Assembly (NCBI RefSeq): GCF_020181035.1
Contig: NZ_JAIQYY010000013.1
Coordinates: 78,562-142,561, forward strand
Origin: Streptomyces sp. CoH27
Lineage (GTDB): Bacteria > Actinomycetota > Actinomycetes > Streptomycetales > Streptomycetaceae
Length of the DNA stretch: 64,000 nt
Direction: 5' to 3'
Shown here: positions 25,525-33,824 of the stretch, one piece after another
Position numbering within the stretch: the stretch's first letter is position 1
How the letters are laid out: every line of letters begins with the position of its first letter
Translations under genes and position numbers: made by a program
Notes under the pieces: model-generated
Databases searched by the model: none
What the model was told of the DNA's origin: nothing
Seen by the model: the letters and a program-made list of their open reading frames with translations, nothing else

Positions 25525-26916
25525 TCAGTGGCGGGCAGGGTGGAAGACCAGCTGCTGGTCGGCCGGTGAGTAGCCGCTGAGGGTCACGGTCGGGCCGTGG
25601 GTCGGCAGGGACGGGTCGGGGAAGTCGGCCGCCACCGGCTGCCGGTGCTCGGGCCGCCGGTCGACCGTCGGGTACTCCACCGGGAACGGCGCGCCCCGCT
25701 CGATCTGCCGTGCGTAGAACTCCAGCCAGCGGGTGTTGTCGAAGCTCACGGCGGCGATGACGCGGCCCTGGTAGCCGTACACGCCGACGAACCGGCGCTC
25801 GGCCGGCGAACCCTGCGTGATCATGAGCTGGTCACCCATGGGCGGGACGCCGACCGACTTGATGTTCACGCCGAACATCGACGACCAGAACGCCGGCATC
25901 CACAGGTGCGGGCGCCGGTCGGCGCCCCGGCAGATCATGTTGTGCGCGGCCGTCTCCGCCTGCGCGACGGCGTTGCCCCAGTGTTCCAGCGACAGGAACT
26001 GGTAGCCGAACAGCGCGTGCGGGGAACGCGCCACGTCACCGGCGACGAACACGTCGTCCGTGACGATGCCCCGGAAGTCGAAGGCCCGGCAGCCCGCGTC
26101 GCACGCGATCCCCCGCGGCCCGGCGCCGAGCCCCGACCCGGTCAGCCACTCGGTGTTGCGCTGCGAGCCCAGCGAGACCACGACCACGTCCGCCTCGACG
26201 ACGCTCTCGTCGGACAGATGGACCGCCCGTACCCGGCCGATCGAGTCACCCTCCAGCGAGGTCACCGTGACATGGGTGCGCAGGTCCACGCCGTTCTCGG
26301 TCTGCAGGTCGGCGGCGACCGCGCCGATCACTCCGCCGAGCGCGCCCACCAGCGGCGCCCCGGCGCGCTCCGCCACGGTGACCGGGATGCCCATCTCCCG
26401 GCAGGCCGAGGCGATCTCCGAACCGGCGAATCCGGCGCCGATGACGAACACTCGGCGCGGTCCCGCCTTCAGCCGCTGGTACAGATCGGCCGCGTCGTCC
26501 CGCGTCCGCAGCACGCAGACCCCGGTCAGCCGGGCCTCGTCCTCCTTCGGCCAGGGCCGGGCGCGCACTCCGGTCGCGATCAGCAGCCGGTCGTACTGCA
26601 CCTCGTCCCCGTCGGCCAGCTTGACCCGCTTGGCCGTCAGGTCGAGACCGGTCGCCGGGACGCCGAGCCGCCACTTGGCGTCGATGTCCCGGCGGTGCGG
26701 CAGCTCGGTGCGGTGCGGGGACGCCATGCCCAGCAGGACGGACTTCGACAGCGGCGGCCGGTCGTACGGCTCGTAGGGCTCGTCACCGATCAGGGTCAGC
26801 TCGCCCGCGAAGCCCTCGGCGCGCAGCGTCTCCGCGGCGCGCAGGCCCGCGAGGGAGGCGCCGACGATCACGATCCGCCCTTCGCGCCTGAGCCAGTCCA
26901 TGTAGTCAGCGGCCAT
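25525..26916 (-). CDS. FAD-dependent ferredoxin reductase
   Basis: A 463-residue pyridine nucleotide-disulfide-type reductase. It has the FAD dinucleotide fold IVIVGASLAGLRAAETLR, the DRPPLSKSVL motif of putidaredoxin and rhodocoxin reductases, the NAD fold VFVIGAGFAGSEIA, and DVFVAGDVARSP for the flavin. The C-terminal ~60 residues extend beyond usual reductases. It should pass electrons from NAD(P)H to the ferredoxin encoded upstream and on to the P450. The ATG at 26916 overlaps the ferredoxin stop by 11 bp and has a GGGAGACG ribosome site. Confidence 0.9.
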   Translation of the reverse strand: MAADYMDWLRREGRIVIVGASLAGLRAAETLRAEGFAGELTLIGDEPYEPYDRPPLSKSVLLGMASPHRTELPHRRDIDAKWRLGVPATGLDLTAKRVKLADGDEVQYDRLLIATGVRARPWPKEDEARLTGVCVLRTRDDAADLYQRLKAGPRRVFVIGAGFAGSEIASACREMGIPVTVAERAGAPLVGALGGVIGAVAADLQTENGVDLRTHVTVTSLEGDSIGRVRAVHLSDESVVEADVVVVSLGSQRNTEWLTGSGLGAGPRGIACDAGCRAFDFRGIVTDDVFVAGDVARSPHALFGYQFLSLEHWGNAVAQAETAAHNMICRGADRRPHLWMPAFWSSMFGVNIKSVGVPPMGDQLMITQGSPAERRFVGVYGYQGRVIAAVSFDNTRWLEFYARQIERGAPFPVEYPTVDRRPEHRQPVAADFPDPSLPTHGPTVTLSGYSPADQQLVFHPARH

Positions 26917-27154
26917 CGGACGTCTCCCGGCCGGATCCGGTCCCCTGTTCACCCGCCAGGTCGTCGAGCCCGTCGGCCAGGATCGCCTGCACCGGGCAGG
27001 CGGCCACGGCGCGGGCGAGCCGCTCCCGCTGCTCCTCGGGTGCGCTCGGGTTGTAGACCAGCGACTCCTCGCCGTGCAGGGCGAAGATGTCGGGGGCGAG
27101 GAACGCGCACTGGGCGTACCCCTGACATTTGTTGAGATCCACGACGAGCCTCAT
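26906..27154 (-). CDS. [3Fe-4S]-type ferredoxin
   Basis: An 82-residue ferredoxin with KCQGYAQCAFLAP and a later ACPVQAI. Three cysteines in C-x5-C ... CP spacing point to a [3Fe-4S] cluster of the kind that feeds actinobacterial P450s. The ATG at 27154 gives the compact domain MRLVVDLNKC and has GGGAAGGGCGGAG upstream. It heads the ferredoxin / reductase / P450 operon. Confidence 0.9.
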   Translation of the reverse strand: MRLVVDLNKCQGYAQCAFLAPDIFALHGEESLVYNPSAPEEQRERLARAVAACPVQAILADGLDDLAGEQGTGSGRETSDGR

Positions 27155-27274
27155 CGACGCTCCGCCCTTCCCGCGGCCAGGTCCGGTGGGCGCCCCGCGA
27201 TGGGTGCGGCCGTCCCGGACGGTGGTCATGTCCCGCTCGCCAGCATGAGAGCCGTACGGGGAACCCGCCCGTCT

Positions 27275-27946
27275 TCAGACCCCATCCGGGGGGCGGGCGC
27301 GACCGCTCACGGCCAGGATGTACCCGCTGAGCACCAGTGACCACGCGGGAAACACCAGTTCCGCCCAGGGCACGTTCGAGGCGGCGACGAGCAGGGTGAG
27401 GGCGGTGAGGAAGCCGAGCACGGTGAGCGGGCGGGGCAGCACACCGAGGCGCCGGCCCATCACCGACAGGGAGCACACGAAGACGGCCGCCATCCGCATG
27501 GCGTACTCGGTCAGCAGAACGTACGCGAGGTGGCGGCCGAAGTCCCAGGACACGGGGCCCGGCGCGGTGCCGCTGGGGTGCGTGACGGCGAGTACGGCAC
27601 CGGCCGCGGCGGCGGCGCCGAACAGCGTGGCGGTGAAGACGAGCCCGCTGCCGAGGAAGACGGTGGCGAGGAACTTGTCCTCGACCGCGCCGACGTGCGC
27701 CCGTACGGCGCCGATGAACCAGAGGAAGAAGATCCCGGCGAACGGCACCAGCGCGAGGGCCGTGCGCACCGCGTTGCGCCGGGTGGAGTCCGTGAACCCC
27801 TGTGCGGTCATGGCGTCGGCCCCCTGCGGAATGCCCAGCCGTACGAGGACGATGGCCGCCGCCAGCAACAACGCGAAGACGACTCCCGCCAGCCCCGCGG
27901 CCCGAGGCGTCCGCAACGCCCCCCGCTCCACCGACCACTCCGCCAT
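27275..27946 (-). CDS. Multi-pass membrane protein of unknown function
   Basis: A 223-residue protein with about five or six hydrophobic helices (VVFALLLAAAIVLVRLGIP, FAGIFFLWFIGAVRAHVG, FLGSGLVFTATLFGAA and others). I do not recognise a family with certainty. The ATG at 27946 is set by a GGAGGAGGTGG ribosome site. It lies upstream of the ferredoxin operon on the same strand with a 120-bp gap, so co-transcription is possible but not shown. Confidence 0.7.
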   Translation of the reverse strand: MAEWSVERGALRTPRAAGLAGVVFALLLAAAIVLVRLGIPQGADAMTAQGFTDSTRRNAVRTALALVPFAGIFFLWFIGAVRAHVGAVEDKFLATVFLGSGLVFTATLFGAAAAAGAVLAVTHPSGTAPGPVSWDFGRHLAYVLLTEYAMRMAAVFVCSLSVMGRRLGVLPRPLTVLGFLTALTLLVAASNVPWAELVFPAWSLVLSGYILAVSGRARPPDGV

Positions 27947-28084
27947 GCGGCCCCACCTCCTCCGCCACCAGGTAGCGACCCGCACGTCGGCGACGCCACC
28001 GGGGGTGGGCTGGACGGCGGAGCGGCGGGGGCGGGAGGCCGGGGCGAGGCCGGGCGCGCGGCCTCCCGCCCCACCGCGATTCGC

Positions 28085-28617
28085 TCGCGTGGTCGTACCG
28101 CGCTGGTCACCGGGGCCGGCCGGCGGGCCGGGACCGGGCGTGCTGCGGCCCGGTGGCCGGCCGCGTGGACCGACGCCGCGCTGCTGGACGCGCACGCGGC
28201 CGTCGGCGCCCGGTCGGTGCTGTTGCTCGTCCAGGCCTGTGCCCGCTCGCGCGCCGTACCGCCGGCGGGCGCTCCCGGCGGTACGGCGCGTGCTCATGAC
28301 CGCCGGCAGGACATCGCCGACGGGATGCCGGGGGAGCTCGCCCACGCCCTGCGGAAGGGCGCGCTCGCCACGATCACCCGGTCCCTGGTGTCCCTGGCCG
28401 GGACGCTCGGCGACCGGGGGATCACTGCCGACGCCGTCCGTCCCGGCCCGCGGGCACCGGTCACGCCACCGGCGAGGCGCATGCGCCCGGCGCCGCCCGG
28501 TTCCCCGCCGGGCGCCGTGGCCTCCCCGACGGCCCCGCCCGCCTCATCGTCCGGCCGGCCACCGACGAGGCGCGCTGGATCACCGGGGAGGTCATCGACT
28601 CCGAGGGGGGGCCGGCG
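28085..28617 (+). pseudogene. Decayed short-chain dehydrogenase/reductase gene
   Basis: Conserved SDR pieces can be read in order but not in one frame. First comes RTALVTGAGRRAGTGRA (NADP loop). Then KGALATITRSLVSLAGTLGDRGITADAVRPGP (split over about 28360-28450) holds the Lys region and the PGP end of the catalytic half. After a frame change near 28450-28500 comes RLIVRPATDEARWITGEVIDSEGG, the usual C-terminal block. The middle of the gene, including the catalytic Tyr, is missing, and no plausible start codon with ribosome site is seen. It runs into the convergent DUF885 gene. Confidence 0.65.
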
Positions 28618-28630
28618 TCGACGCGGGGCG

Positions 28631-30325
28631 TCAGAGCTGGGACAGCTCGTCCACCAGGTCGTCCAGGCCCAGCGAGCCCTGCGACAGCGCGGCCATGTGC
28701 CAGGCCTTGAGATCGAAGGCGTCGCCGTGCCGCTCGCTCGCCTTCTGCCGGCCCAGCAGCCACGCCCGCTCACCGAGCTTGTAGCCGATCGCCTGGCCCG
28801 GGATCGTCAGATACCGGGTCACCTCGCTCTCCACGAAGTCCGCCGGCCGGCTGCTGTGCGAACCGAAGAACTCCTGCGCCAGCTCCGGTGTCCAGCGCTC
28901 ACCGGGGTGGAAGGGCGAATCCGCCGGGATCTCCAGCTCCAGGTGCATGCCGATGTCCACGATCACCCGGACCGCCCGCATCATCTGCGCGTCCAGATAG
29001 CCGAGCCGCTCCTCGGGGCCCTTCAGATAGCCCAGCTCGTCCATCAGCCGCTCCGCGTACAGCGCCCAGCCCTCCGCGTTGGCGCTGACGATGCCCACCG
29101 TTGCCTGGTAGCGCGAGAGGTTCTCGGCCACGTGCGCCCACTGCGCGAGCTGGAGGTGATGTCCGGGCACGCCCTCGTGGTACCAGGTGGACACCAGGTC
29201 GTAGACCGGGAAGCGGGTCTGGCCCATCGTCGGCAGCCAGGTGCGGCCGGGGCGTGAGAAGTCCTCCGAGGGGGCCGTGTAGTACGGCGCCGCGGCGCCA
29301 CCGGGCGGCGCGATGCGCGACTCCACCCTCCGCACCCGCTCGGCGAGTTCGAAGTGCGTGCCGTCCAGGTCCGCGATGGCCTGGTCCATCAGCCCCTGGA
29401 GCCAGTCGCGGACCTCGTCCACGCCCTCGATGTGCCGGCCGTGCGCGTCCAGGTGCGCGAGCGCCACCCACGGCGTCTCGGCGCCGGGCAGGATCTTCGC
29501 CGCCTCCTGCTTCATCTCGCCGAGCAGCCGGTGGAACTCCGCCCAGCCGTACGCGTACGCCTCGTCCAGGTCCAGGTCGGTGCCGTTGAAGAAGCGCGAC
29601 CAGCGGGCGTACCGCTCACGGCCCACCGTGTCCGGCGTGCCCTCGATCGCCGGCGCGTACACGTCCCGCAGCCAGTCGCGCAGCTCCACCAGAGCGGCGG
29701 TCGCGGCGCGGGCGGCCTCGTCCAGCTCGGCGCGCAGCGCGTCCGGGCCGGCGGCGGCGAAGTCTTCGTACCAGCCGCGGCCCGAGCCGTCGGTGTCGAT
29801 CCACTCGGTGAGCTGCTCGATGAAGGTGGCGGTCGGCCGCGGCGCCGCGAACAGCTTGCGGTCCAGGCCCAGTTGGAGTGAGGCACGGTAGCCCGCGAGC
29901 GCGCCGGGCACCGCGCGCAGCCGCTCGGTGATCGCCGCCCAGTCCTCCTCGGTCTCGGACGGGGTGACCGTGAAGACGTCCCGCACCGAGTGGCCGGGGG
30001 TGCTCATGTTGCCGATCGCGCGCAGATGCTCGTCGGCCTCGTGGACCGCGAGTTCGGCGGTCAGCCGCTCGCGCAGCAGCCGTCCGCAGCGGCGTTCCAC
30101 GTCACTGTCCGCGCCGGGCTGCCGCTCCGCCTCGTCGAGCCGGGCGAGCGTGGTCCGCGCCAGTTCCGCGAGCGCCTCCTGGCCCGCGGGCGAGTAGTCG
30201 GGCAGCCGGCTCGAACTCTCCTTCACACCGAGATAGGTACCGGTGACCGGGTCGAGGGCGATGAGGTCGTCCACATACGCGTCGGCCACCTGGCGGGGCA
30301 GCAGCGGGCTCTTGGTCTCAGACAT
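28631..30325 (-). CDS. DUF885-family protein (putative metallohydrolase)
   Basis: A 564-residue DUF885 protein. The family signature HEGVPGHHLQ resembles a zinc-peptidase HExxH-type site, and NAEGWALYAERLMDELG forms the conserved second block. No signal peptide is seen, so a cytoplasmic hydrolase or peptidase is likely; the substrate is unknown. The start is set at MSETKSPL. The N-terminal half is mainly helical and acidic. It is convergent with the decayed SDR gene. Confidence 0.8.
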   Translation of the reverse strand: MSETKSPLLPRQVADAYVDDLIALDPVTGTYLGVKESSSRLPDYSPAGQEALAELARTTLARLDEAERQPGADSDVERRCGRLLRERLTAELAVHEADEHLRAIGNMSTPGHSVRDVFTVTPSETEEDWAAITERLRAVPGALAGYRASLQLGLDRKLFAAPRPTATFIEQLTEWIDTDGSGRGWYEDFAAAGPDALRAELDEAARAATAALVELRDWLRDVYAPAIEGTPDTVGRERYARWSRFFNGTDLDLDEAYAYGWAEFHRLLGEMKQEAAKILPGAETPWVALAHLDAHGRHIEGVDEVRDWLQGLMDQAIADLDGTHFELAERVRRVESRIAPPGGAAAPYYTAPSEDFSRPGRTWLPTMGQTRFPVYDLVSTWYHEGVPGHHLQLAQWAHVAENLSRYQATVGIVSANAEGWALYAERLMDELGYLKGPEERLGYLDAQMMRAVRVIVDIGMHLELEIPADSPFHPGERWTPELAQEFFGSHSSRPADFVESEVTRYLTIPGQAIGYKLGERAWLLGRQKASERHGDAFDLKAWHMAALSQGSLGLDDLVDELSQL

Positions 30326-30378
30326 GCTGCCCATCCTCGTACGAGGACGATCTCCGCGTCACCCACGTTCGAGGGGAT

Positions 30379-30864
30379 TCAGCTCTGGGCGTGGCCGGGC
30401 GGCAGCAGTGGCCCGCACTCCCACTGCTGGAAGATCAACCGGGTCTCCACCCGGGCCACTTCCCGCCGTGCCGTGAACTCGTCCAGCACCAGCCGCTGGA
30501 GATCGGTCATGTCCGCGACGGCCACATGGACCAGATAGTCGTCCGGCCCGGTCAGATGGAACACCGTGCGCGCCTCCGGCAGCGCCCGGATCCGCTCCAC
30601 GAACGGCCCGACCAGCTCCCGCCGGTGCGGCCGTACCTGCACGGACAGCAACGCCTGGAGCCCGCGGCCCAGCCTGGCCGGATCGAGCTGCAGCCGGTGG
30701 CCGAGGATCACGCCCGAGCGGCGCAGCCGGGTCACCCGGTCCAGACAGGTCGACGGCGCGACTCCCACCTGCTCGGCGAGGTCGCGGTAGGTGGTCCGGG
30801 CGTCGTTCTGCAGCAGCCGCAGCAGATGGAGGTCCACCGGATCCAGTACGACAGATTCGGCCAT
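30379..30864 (-). CDS. Lrp/AsnC-family regulator
   Basis: A 161-residue Lrp-type regulator: helix-turn-helix TTYRDLAEQVGVAPSTCLDRVTRLRRSGVI followed by a RAM domain. It is divergent from the PLP-dependent lyase gene only 60 bp away. This mirrors mdeR-mdeA of Pseudomonas, where an Lrp homologue controls methionine gamma-lyase. A TACGTT -10 box ends 6 bp before the ATG, so the message is probably leaderless, and a palindrome covers the start codon. Confidence 0.85.
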   Translation of the reverse strand: MAESVVLDPVDLHLLRLLQNDARTTYRDLAEQVGVAPSTCLDRVTRLRRSGVILGHRLQLDPARLGRGLQALLSVQVRPHRRELVGPFVERIRALPEARTVFHLTGPDDYLVHVAVADMTDLQRLVLDEFTARREVARVETRLIFQQWECGPLLPPGHAQS

Positions 30865-30872
30865 TGGCCGAA
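30856..30872. promoter_or_regulatory. Candidate Lrp operator over its own start codon
   Basis: TTCGGCC and GGCCGAA form a perfect 7-bp inverted repeat with a 3-bp spacer. It covers the ATG (30862-30864) and touches the -10 box, a good position for autorepression. Confidence 0.45.
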
Positions 30873-30924
30873 CGTAACACGGCATAGCATCCCGGGGAAC
30901 CGTTCACTGTTCACCCTTCCGCGC

Positions 30925-32166
30925 ATGGACACAGCGAGCATCGGTGCCTACGACGGCGTACGCACCGCACCAAGAGCGTCGGCCGCATCGCGAGCCCTGG
31001 CCACCGAGGCCGTGCACGCCGGCCGCGACGGCCTCGCCCGCCAGGGCCTGCATGCCCCGCCGATCGACCTGTCCACCACCTACCCCTCCTACGACAGCCG
31101 CGCCGAGGCCGCCCGCATCGACGCCTTCGCGACCGACGGCGCCGACCCGGTCGGACCGCCCGTCTACGGCCGTCTCGGCAATCCGACCGTCGCCCGCTTC
31201 GAGACGGCCCTGGCCCGCCTGGAGGGCACCGAGTCCGCGGTCGCCTTCGCCAGCGGCATGGCCGCGCTCAGCGCCGTTCTCCTCGCCCGGTCGGCCATGG
31301 GCCTGCGGCACGTCGTCGCCGTACGGCCGCTGTACGGCTGCAGCGACCATCTGCTGACCGCCGGGCTTCTCGGTACGGAGGTCACCTGGACCGACCCGGC
31401 CGGGATCAGCGACGCGCTGCGCCCGGACACCGGTCTGGTGCTGGTCGAGTCCCCGGCGAACCCGACCCTCGCCGAACTCGACCTGCGGGCCGTGGCCCAC
31501 GCCTGTGGCTCGGTGCCGCTGCTCGCCGACAACACCTTCGCCACGCCCGTCCTGCAACGCCCGGCCGAGCAGGGTGCCCGGCTGGTGCTGCACAGCGCCA
31601 CCAAGTACCTCGGCGGCCATGGGGACGTGCTGGCCGGAGTGGTCGCCTGCGACGAGGAGTTCGCGGGCCGGCTCCGGCAGATACGATTCGCCACCGGCGG
31701 CGTCCTGCATCCGCTGGCGGGCTATCTCCTGCTCCGGGGACTGTCCACGCTCCCCGTGCGGGTGCGGGCGGCCTCCGCGAACGCCGCCGAACTGGTCCGC
31801 CGGCTCTCCGCCGACCCGCGCGTGGCACGCGTCCACTACCCGCGGCTCGGCGGCGCGATGATCGCCTTCGAGGTGTACGGCGACCCGCACGACGTCATCT
31901 CCCGGGTCCGGCTCGTCACCCCGGCGGTGAGCCTCGGCAGCGTCGACACCCTCATCCAGCACCCCGCGTCCATCAGCCACCGCATCGTCGACGCCGACGA
32001 CCGGCGCGGCGCGGGCGTGAGCGACCGGCTGCTACGGCTGTCGGTGGGCCTGGAGGACGTGGACGACCTGTGGACGGACCTGGACCAGGCGCTGGGCGCT
32101 CCGCCGGGGCGGCCGGCGGTGGGGAACGCCGAGCTGGGCACCGCCGGACAGCGCGTTCGTGGCTGA
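30925..32166 (+). CDS. Trans-sulfuration PLP enzyme, methionine gamma-lyase-like
   Basis: A 413-residue Cys/Met-metabolism PLP enzyme. Motifs present are YGRLGNPTVARFE, ASGMAALSAV, PLYGCSDHL, ESPANPT, DNTFATP and the PLP-lysine motif HSATKYLGGHGD. The Cys in LYGC is where methionine gamma-lyases have their substrate-specificity Cys, whereas cystathionine gamma-synthases usually have Gly. It may cleave methionine to methanethiol, ammonia and 2-oxobutyrate. The usual ~20-residue stretch after VHYPRL appears to be missing (VHYPRLGGAMIAFEV), an in-frame shortening. It is divergent from an Lrp regulator. Confidence 0.8.
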   Translation: MDTASIGAYDGVRTAPRASAASRALATEAVHAGRDGLARQGLHAPPIDLSTTYPSYDSRAEAARIDAFATDGADPVGPPVYGRLGNPTVARFETALARLEGTESAVAFASGMAALSAVLLARSAMGLRHVVAVRPLYGCSDHLLTAGLLGTEVTWTDPAGISDALRPDTGLVLVESPANPTLAELDLRAVAHACGSVPLLADNTFATPVLQRPAEQGARLVLHSATKYLGGHGDVLAGVVACDEEFAGRLRQIRFATGGVLHPLAGYLLLRGLSTLPVRVRAASANAAELVRRLSADPRVARVHYPRLGGAMIAFEVYGDPHDVISRVRLVTPAVSLGSVDTLIQHPASISHRIVDADDRRGAGVSDRLLRLSVGLEDVDDLWTDLDQALGAPPGRPAVGNAELGTAGQRVRG

Positions 32167-32203
32167 GCGCCGTCGCGGCGGATTCGGCTGAGCGGACCGC
32201 CGG

Positions 32204-33631
32204 TCAGTCGCGGCGGGCCCGCTCACCCCGCTGTGCGGAAGAGACCGCCGGGGCCGTGTCCAGGCGGGCCGTGATGACGAGCGTGCCCTCCTCGATCTGG
32301 TAGTCGAGGGGCAGCCCGAGGCCGCGCATCGCGGCGACCATGCCGGTGTTGGACGCCTGCGTGACGGCGTAGACGCTCGCGCAGCCGGCCTCCACGGCCA
32401 TCGCCACGAGCCGGCCGAGCAGTTCGGCGCCGATGCCGCGCTGCTGCCAGTCGTCCTCGACCAGCAGCGCGACCTCGGTCTCGTCACCGTCCCACAGCAG
32501 ATGCCCGAGGCCGACGATGCGGCCGGAGGCGCTCTGCGCGGCCAGCGTCCGTCCGAAGCGCGGGCTGAGCAGGTGGTTCAGATAGCGGTCCGCGTCGCCG
32601 ACCGGGCCGTGGTAGCGCATGCCGAGGGTGCGCGGCGAGCACCGCTCGTGCATCGCCTTCGCCGCCGCCAGGTCACCGGTGTCCACCCGGCGGACGGTGA
32701 TGTCGTCGCCCTCGGGGAGCGTCAGCACGTCCTCACCGCGCGGGATGCGCGGGCCGAGCCGGTTGTCCAGCTCCACCAGTGCCCGGGCCCGTGCGAACTC
32801 GGTCGGCGTGAACGGCAGATACGGCCGCTCCACGGTGAGCACGCCGCCCTCCGGAGCGCGCAGGCGCATCACGGTGTCCTCCAGCACCCCCTCGACCGGC
32901 ACCGGCGCCGGCCCGCGGCCTCCGCCCGCCGGTGTCCCGGGCAGCGAGCGAATCGTGCAGCGGCCCAGCAACTGGCGCAGTGCCAACGGAAGTTCGGCCG
33001 CGTCCAGCGCGGTACGGGTGGCCAGGCCCAGCACCCGGGTGGGGGCGTCGACCAGGTCATGGGCGTCGGCCCGCTCGATCCAGGTGGAACTGCCCCCGGC
33101 CAGCGAGACGGCCCGGGTGATCTCGGCCGCCTCCAGCGTGCCCGGCGCCCGCAGCAGGAACTCGTCCACGGTGCCCTCGGCCAGCGGGTGGGTCTGCAGG
33201 CTGAGAATGTCGACCTGGCGTACGGCGAGCGCCGTGCACAGCGCCGCCAGCGAGCCCGGCTCGTCCTTGACGGTGGTCCGCATCCGCCACAGCGCCGTGG
33301 CGCCGGCCAGGTCGTCCGCGGCGGTGCCGGGCTGTTCGGCGGGCCCGGCCGACCGCGTCTCGGCGGCCGGCCGGGCACCGGTATCGTCGGCCGGCGGCGC
33401 GTGGCCGTGGCGCCGTGCCCACCAGGTGTGGAAGCCCGCCGTCGCGGCCAGCACGACTGCCGAGATCACCAGCAGGCCGGGGCCGCCGGGCCCGTGCCCG
33501 ATCAGGTTCGCCACCCCGTCGGCGACCGCGACGGCCGTGAAGAGGGCGGCGAGTTCGACGACGTCGCGCCGCCAGTGGTGCACGGGGCGTCCGTGCTTCG
33601 CCCGGGTCACATCGGACATCTCTGGAGTCAT
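32204..33631 (-). CDS. Membrane-anchored ACT-GNAT fusion protein
   Basis: A 475-residue fusion. Residues ~20-75 contain two hydrophobic helices (VVELAALFTAVAVADGVAN and GLLVISAVVLAATAGFHTWW). After a low-complexity linker comes an ACT-like regulatory domain (WRMRTTVKDEPGSLAALCTALAV). A middle segment follows, then a C-terminal GNAT domain with the acetyl-CoA loop DDWQQRGIGAELLGRLV. The ACT domain suggests that an amino acid controls the acetyltransferase; the acceptor is unknown. The start could be ATG at 33631 or 33619; neither has a good ribosome site. A short motif shared with the region ahead of the CNNM genes lies upstream (33682). Confidence 0.75.
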   Translation of the reverse strand: MTPEMSDVTRAKHGRPVHHWRRDVVELAALFTAVAVADGVANLIGHGPGGPGLLVISAVVLAATAGFHTWWARRHGHAPPADDTGARPAAETRSAGPAEQPGTAADDLAGATALWRMRTTVKDEPGSLAALCTALAVRQVDILSLQTHPLAEGTVDEFLLRAPGTLEAAEITRAVSLAGGSSTWIERADAHDLVDAPTRVLGLATRTALDAAELPLALRQLLGRCTIRSLPGTPAGGGRGPAPVPVEGVLEDTVMRLRAPEGGVLTVERPYLPFTPTEFARARALVELDNRLGPRIPRGEDVLTLPEGDDITVRRVDTGDLAAAKAMHERCSPRTLGMRYHGPVGDADRYLNHLLSPRFGRTLAAQSASGRIVGLGHLLWDGDETEVALLVEDDWQQRGIGAELLGRLVAMAVEAGCASVYAVTQASNTGMVAAMRGLGLPLDYQIEEGTLVITARLDTAPAVSSAQRGERARRD

Positions 33632-33760
33632 GGACCCACTGTGAAGGAAGGGTGTTGCGTGATCACGAACGCTTTGTGACCGATGGGTAAAGCATGCTCC
33701 GCCCCGATTGTTCCGTTTTCTACGGTCCACACCGCCCTCGGGGTCACGGCGGCAGACCTT

Positions 33761-33793
33761 GCCGCGCTCCGGGGGATGACGCCGTAGCGCGGC
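33761..33793 (-). terminator. Candidate terminator after phoD
   Basis: GCCGCGCT and AGCGCGGC form an 8-bp stem with a 17-nt loop, about 30 bp past the phoD stop. The long loop makes it only a moderate candidate. Confidence 0.45.
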
Positions 33794-33824
33794 ACGGTGT
33801 GAAGTGAAGCGTACCCGCCGCTGC

